From Tumebacillus sp. BK434 (GTDB taxonomy: Bacteria; Bacillota; Bacilli; Tumebacillales; Tumebacillaceae), in contig NZ_SLXS01000004.1 in NCBI RefSeq assembly GCF_004340785.1, positions 372,001-436,000 on the forward strand: a DNA stretch of 64,000 nt, given 5' to 3'. Under the pieces are notes generated by a model. It was not told the origin of the DNA, did not search any database, and saw only the letters and a list, made by a program, of their open reading frames with translations. A program made the translations under genes and the position numbers. Below, piece by piece: positions 60,372 through 64,000 of the stretch. How positions within the stretch are numbered: the first letter of the stretch is position 1; the number at the start of each line of letters is the position of its first letter.

Positions 60372-61625
60372 GTGGCGTTGATCGTACAAAAATATGGCGG
60401 CTCTTCGGTCGCCAACCCGGAGCGCATCAAGCGCGTGGCGAGCCGGGTGGCGGAGACTGCACAAGCCGGCAACCGAGTGGTGGTCGTCGTTTCGGCGATG
60501 GGAGACACCACCGACGATCTGATTGGATTGGCCGCACAGCTGACCGGGAATCCGTCGGCTCGCGAGATGGATATGCTGCTCACCACCGGCGAGCAGATCT
60601 CGATCGCTCTTCTGGCGATGGCGGTGCAGACGCTCGGACTGCAAAGCGTCTCGCTGACCGGAGGCATGGCCGGCATCAGCACCGAAGCGGTGCACGGCAA
60701 GGCGCGCATCACCGGCATCGACCCGGCGCGGATTCACCGTGAACTGGAGGCGGGGCAGGTGGTGATCGTTGCCGGATTCCAAGGGATGAGCGAGCTTGGC
60801 AACATCACGACGCTTGGCCGCGGCGGATCGGATACGACGGCGGTGGCGCTGGCCGCTGCGATCGGCGCCGACCTCTGCGAGATCTACACCGACGTCGACG
60901 GCGTATACACGACCGATCCGCGCGTGGTGAAGGCGGCGAAGAAGCTCGACCGCATCTCCTATGACGAAATGCTTGAACTCGCCAACCTCGGCGCCGGGGT
61001 GCTGCATCCGCGGGCGGTGGAGTTTGCGAAACAATATCACGTGGCGCTGATGGTGCGCTCCAGCTTTAACAAAAACACCGGGACGCTGGTCGAGGAGGAA
61101 GCTCAGATGGAACAGGGAATGATCGTGCGTGGCATCGCCCACGATATGAACGTGGTCAAGGTGTCGCTCGTCGGCGTGAAGAGCCGCATCGGCAACTTGC
61201 ATCAAATCTTCCGCGCGCTGGCGGAAGCGTCGGTCAACGTCGACATCATCGTCACGTCGGTGGCGCATGAAGGGGTGTCTGACATCTCCTTCACCATCGA
61301 GCACGGCGACTTGGACACGGCCGTTCCGGTGCTGGAGAGCCTGCTGCCTGAATTTGGCGGGGCCGGTTTGGAAATGGAAGAAGATCTGGCGAAAGTGTCG
61401 ATCGTCGGTGCCGGCATGATCTCCAATCCGGGCGTTGCCGCGCAGATGTTTGGCGCGTTGGCGGAAGCGGGTATCGGGATCAAGATGGTCTCAACGTCGG
61501 AGATCAAAGTCTCTTGCGTCATCGACAGAGCGCACGCCCATGAAGCGGTGCAGGTGCTGCACTCGACGTTCGGTCTGGACAGCGCCGAGACGGCCATCGT
61601 GTCCGGCTTGAGCGGGAATGAGTAA
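60372..61625 (+). CDS. lysC: Aspartokinase, full length with ACT domains
   Basis: 417 residues from GTG 60372 (GGGAGTGGAG upstream). Kinase domain about 1-245: KYGGSSVA, VSAMGDTTDD, GRGGSDTTAVALA and IYTDVDGVYTTDP. Two ACT domains follow (about 265-405; NVVKVSLVGV and AKVSIVGAGM), so it should have allosteric feedback. It phosphorylates aspartate at the head of the lysine, threonine and methionine pathway. The lysine riboswitch upstream sets its expression to lysine supply. The other aspartokinase in this window lacks ACT domains. Confidence 0.92.
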   Translation: MALIVQKYGGSSVANPERIKRVASRVAETAQAGNRVVVVVSAMGDTTDDLIGLAAQLTGNPSAREMDMLLTTGEQISIALLAMAVQTLGLQSVSLTGGMAGISTEAVHGKARITGIDPARIHRELEAGQVVIVAGFQGMSELGNITTLGRGGSDTTAVALAAAIGADLCEIYTDVDGVYTTDPRVVKAAKKLDRISYDEMLELANLGAGVLHPRAVEFAKQYHVALMVRSSFNKNTGTLVEEEAQMEQGMIVRGIAHDMNVVKVSLVGVKSRIGNLHQIFRALAEASVNVDIIVTSVAHEGVSDISFTIEHGDLDTAVPVLESLLPEFGGAGLEMEEDLAKVSIVGAGMISNPGVAAQMFGALAEAGIGIKMVSTSEIKVSCVIDRAHAHEAVQVLHSTFGLDSAETAIVSGLSGNE

Positions 61626-61633
61626 AAGAGGAA

Positions 61634-61662
61634 TTGACAGCCGTTTTTTGGCATAGTAAGAT
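61634..61662 (+). promoter_or_regulatory. Sigma-A promoter of the SAM riboswitch transcript
   Basis: TTGACA (61634-61639), 17-base spacer, TAAGAT (61657-61662). Confidence 0.8.
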
Positions 61663-61694
61663 ATAGAAAATCTTGTTTGACAACTCAATAGATC

Positions 61695-61815
61695 AACTCT
61701 TATCGAGAGCGGCGGAGGGACTGGCCCTGTGAAGCCCGGCAACCTCGTTTGTGTACCGACACAAGCGAAGAGGTGCTAAATCCAGCAGACTTTTAGAGTC
61801 TGACAGATAAGAGGT
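61695..61815 (+). ncRNA. SAM-I riboswitch (S box) aptamer
   Basis: ACTCTTATCGAGAGCGGCGG opens the aptamer; GGGACTGGCCCTGTGAAGCC, CCGGCAACC, GGTGCTAAATCCAGCA and the closing GATAAGAGG follow. These are the conserved S-box elements, with P1 pairing ACTCTTATC and GATAAGAGG. SAM binding should end transcription. Confidence 0.95.
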
Positions 61816-61833
61816 GCGGAGTCCGATAAATGG

Positions 61834-61866
61834 AACCCCCTCTTCAATTTGAAGCGGGGGTTTTTG
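61834..61866 (+). terminator. Riboswitch-controlled terminator before the second aspartokinase gene
   Basis: AACCCCCTCTTC / GAAGCGGGGGTT hairpin followed by TTTGTTTT. Confidence 0.85.
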
Positions 61867-61902
61867 TTTTGCCCCTGTGACAGGAAACGGAGTGAACACA
61901 GC

Positions 61903-62652
61903 GTGGCATTGATCGTACAGAAATTTGGTGGCACCTCGCTTGCCGGGCCGGAGCAGATCCGGCAGGCAGCCTGTCGCGTGCAGGAGACGGTGCGCAACGG
62001 CTATGAAGCGGTCGTTGTGGTCTCGGCGATGGGACATACGACAGATCAACTCCTCGGGCTGGCCGGGCAATTGACCGATCAGCCTTGTCGCCGCGAGCTC
62101 GACATGCTGCTGGTGACCGGGGAGCAGGTCTCGGCAGCCTTGCTCGCCTTGGCCTTGCAAGCGCTCGGCGTGCCCAGCGTGTCCCTGAACGGTGCGATGG
62201 CGGGGATTCGCACCGAAGACTTGCACGGGGAGGCGCAGATTCTGAGCATCGACCCGCTCCGCATCCGGGCGGAGCTGCAGGCCGGCCGGGTGGTGATCGT
62301 GACCGGATTTCAAGGCGTGAACCCGGCCGGCGACCCGACGACGCTCGGGCGCGGCGGTTCGGACACTTCTGCGGTGGCGCTGGCGGCCGCCTTGAAGGCG
62401 GAGCTGTGTGAGATCTGCACCGATGTGGATGGGGTCTACACCGCCGATCCTAACGTCGTGCCGACCGCCCGCATGATCGATCGCCTGAGCTATGAAGAGA
62501 TGCTGGAGCTGGCGACCGGCGGCGCGGTGGTGCTCCATCCCCGGGCGGTGGAGACGGCGAAAGCGAATCGGGTGCCGGTCACGGTGCGCTCCTCGTTCCA
62601 TGCCGGAGCGGGCACATGGATCGGTGAAACAAAGGAGGAAGCGGGACGATGA
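61903..62652 (+). CDS. Aspartokinase, catalytic domain only (no ACT domains)
   Basis: 249 residues from GTG 61903 with GGAGTGA upstream. The kinase motifs are intact: KFGGTSLA, VSAMGHTTD, GRGGSDTSAVALA and CTDVDGVYTADP. The chain stops at TKEEAGR, just after the kinase core, so both ACT domains found in its 417-residue paralogue are absent. The stop overlaps the metX start (ATGA). The SAM riboswitch is upstream. It feeds the methionine branch and should lack end-product inhibition by lysine or threonine. That it is a functional enzyme is inferred from the intact motifs. Confidence 0.88.
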   Translation: MALIVQKFGGTSLAGPEQIRQAACRVQETVRNGYEAVVVVSAMGHTTDQLLGLAGQLTDQPCRRELDMLLVTGEQVSAALLALALQALGVPSVSLNGAMAGIRTEDLHGEAQILSIDPLRIRAELQAGRVVIVTGFQGVNPAGDPTTLGRGGSDTSAVALAAALKAELCEICTDVDGVYTADPNVVPTARMIDRLSYEEMLELATGGAVVLHPRAVETAKANRVPVTVRSSFHAGAGTWIGETKEEAGR

Positions 62653-63638
62653 GCGTGCTGCAGATTGGCGCAGTGGAATTGGAAAGCGGGGCGGTGCTGC
62701 CCGATGTGGAGATCGCGTATGCGGCGTACGGTACGCTTAACGAACGCGGCGACAATGCGATTCTCGTCTGCCACGCCTTGACCGGAGATGCGCAGGCCGA
62801 CCAGTGGTGGGCGCCGCTGATCGGACCGGGGAAGGTCTTGGACATCAATCGGTATTATGTGGTCTGTTCGAACGTGCTCGGCGGCTGTGCAGGCTCGACC
62901 GGGCCCAAGACGCGCCCGGCGTTCCCGACGGTGACCATCCGCGACATGGTCGCGGCGCAGAAGCGCTTGCTGGAGCAGCTCGGCGTGCGTTGCCTGCAGT
63001 TGGTGCTCGGCGGCTCGATGGGCGGGTTGCAGGCGATCGAATGGGCGGTCAGCGATCCGAAGTTCGTGCGCCGCTGTGCCCCGATCGCGGCGTCTGCAAA
63101 GCTCTCGGCGCTGGCGATCGCTTACAACCACGTCATGCGTGAAGCGATCCTGATCGGCGGCCCGGCCGGCTTTGCCCTGGCCCGCAAGATTGGCATGATC
63201 ACCTACCGTTCCTTTGACCTGTTCGAAGCGCGCTTCGGGCGCGAGGTGAAACATCCGCAAGCGCCGCTTGGCGAGACGGTGTTTCAGATCGAAAGCTATC
63301 TCGAACACATGGGGCAAAAGCTGCTCGGGCGTTTTGATGCAAGCTCCTACCTTTGCCTGCTCCAAGCGATGAACCTGCACGACATCGGACGCGGGCGGGG
63401 CGGAGAGATCGAAGCGCTGAAGCGGATCGAAGCGGATGTGCTGTGGGTCGGGATCGACACCGACCACCTCTATCCGCCGCAGGAGCAGAGGTCTTGGGCG
63501 AGACGCCTGGCCAGACTGGGCAAAAACGTCACCTATCGCGAGCTGTACTCGGAGTACGGACACGACGCCTTTTTGGTGGAAGGCGAGCAGTTGAGCGCGC
63601 TGATCGAAGAATTCTTGGCGGAAACGGGAGGGAATTGA
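62649..63638 (+). CDS. metX: Homoserine O-acetyltransferase
   Basis: 329 residues, alpha/beta hydrolase fold. The nucleophile Ser is in LVLGGSMGGLQAIEW, the Asp in VGIDTDHLYPP and the His in YGHDAFLVEG. MetX activates homoserine for methionine synthesis with acetyl-CoA (some homologues use succinyl-CoA). It overlaps the aspartokinase stop by four bases and is followed directly by hom, so three enzymes of the branch lie under one SAM riboswitch. Slightly shorter than the usual 350-380, at the N-terminal end. Confidence 0.9.
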   Translation: MSVLQIGAVELESGAVLPDVEIAYAAYGTLNERGDNAILVCHALTGDAQADQWWAPLIGPGKVLDINRYYVVCSNVLGGCAGSTGPKTRPAFPTVTIRDMVAAQKRLLEQLGVRCLQLVLGGSMGGLQAIEWAVSDPKFVRRCAPIAASAKLSALAIAYNHVMREAILIGGPAGFALARKIGMITYRSFDLFEARFGREVKHPQAPLGETVFQIESYLEHMGQKLLGRFDASSYLCLLQAMNLHDIGRGRGGEIEALKRIEADVLWVGIDTDHLYPPQEQRSWARRLARLGKNVTYRELYSEYGHDAFLVEGEQLSALIEEFLAETGGN

Positions 63639-63639
63639 C

Positions 63640-64000
63640 ATGAAAAAACAGGTAAAAGTAGGTTTGCTGGGACTGGGCACGGTAGGCGGCGGGGTGTATA
63701 AGACTTTGCTGAAAAACAGAGTGACGATCCTCGAGCGCACCGGCTGTGCCGTGGAAGTGGTCAACGTCCTCGTCCGCGACCGTGAGAAGGAGCGCGGCTT
63801 TGTGATCGATGACAAGGTGCTGTGTTTGGAGCCGCAGGAGCTGCTCGGCGATGAGCAGATCGACATTTATATTGAAGTGATCGGCGGCATCCATCCCGCC
63901 AAAGAGATCATCGAAGCCGCCTTGACCAGTAAGCGCCATGTGATCACCGCCAACAAAGAGCTGATGGCCAAACACGGCGCACAGCTGCTGCGATTGGCTG
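63640..64000 (+). CDS. hom: Homoserine dehydrogenase, N-terminal part (cut by window edge)
   Basis: The visible 120 residues start MKKQVKVGLLGLGTVGGG, with the Rossmann GxGxxG loop, and run to HVITANKELMAKHGAQLL, the substrate-binding motif of homoserine dehydrogenase. GGGAGGGAATTGAC precedes the ATG, one base after the metX stop. It reduces aspartate semialdehyde to homoserine. The remainder lies outside the window. Confidence 0.93.
   Translation, partial: MKKQVKVGLLGLGTVGGGVYKTLLKNRVTILERTGCAVEVVNVLVRDREKERGFVIDDKVLCLEPQELLGDEQIDIYIEVIGGIHPAKEIIEAALTSKRHVITANKELMAKHGAQLLRLA

Overview
The window reads as ordinary chromosome of a GC-rich, endospore-forming Firmicute. Spore genes (a GerA-type A-B-C germinant receptor operon, SpoVAF, a GerP-like protein, small Gly/Tyr-rich membrane proteins), Bacillus-style AGGAGG ribosome sites with many GTG/TTG starts, lysine and SAM riboswitches, and the acuABC/acsA divergent pair all point to class Bacilli. 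The GC-rich codon use and a cbb3-type oxidase fit an Alicyclobacillaceae/Tumebacillus-like organism better than Bacillus itself; that placement is inference. I see no rRNA, tRNA, CRISPR array, prophage or insertion sequence.

Layout. 1-6.7 kb: a CorA gene cut by the left edge, siroheme nitrite/sulfite reductase, enoyl-CoA hydratase and acyl-CoA synthetase, Nudix hydrolase and a BtuF-like protein. 6.7-15.5 kb: inorganic pyrophosphatase, CNNM/CorC transporter, gerA-type tricistron, a second CorA, tautomerase, small spore-type proteins and a Gly-rich hexapeptide-repeat protein. 15.5-28.9 kb: HD-GYP phosphodiesterase, GNAT, GT2-like protein, DUF309, [2Fe-2S] ferredoxin, a BmrCD-like heterodimeric ABC exporter, GIY-YIG protein, Cys-containing regulator, Ca2+/H+ exchanger, lytic transglycosylase, DUF502 and NhaC. 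29-37 kb: two tandem PerR-type regulators, EamA transporter, an FtsA-like ATPase with a repeat-rich C-terminus, threonine deaminase, HisC, and fused chorismate mutase-DAHP synthase. 37-45 kb: YcnI and CopCD copper proteins, NiCoT-like transporter, two-component system, and a cbb3 oxidase operon (ccoN-O-S-P-like). 45-52.8 kb: L,D-transpeptidase, membrane HD-GYP, the acetate module (acuA-B-C divergent from acsA), PspA.

52.9-57.3 kb holds the most unusual unit: spoVAF followed at close spacing by a PatA-like class III aminotransferase, a START/SRPBCC protein and a homologue of cyanobacterial acyl-ACP reductase, ending in one terminator. I infer a sporulation-linked acyl-to-aldehyde (perhaps to amine) pathway.

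57.3-64 kb: Hsp20, thioredoxin, UvrC, then the aspartate-family pathway. A full-length aspartokinase sits behind a lysine riboswitch. A second, ACT-less aspartokinase with metX and hom (cut by the right edge) sits behind a SAM-I riboswitch, so the two branches are controlled by different end products at the RNA level.
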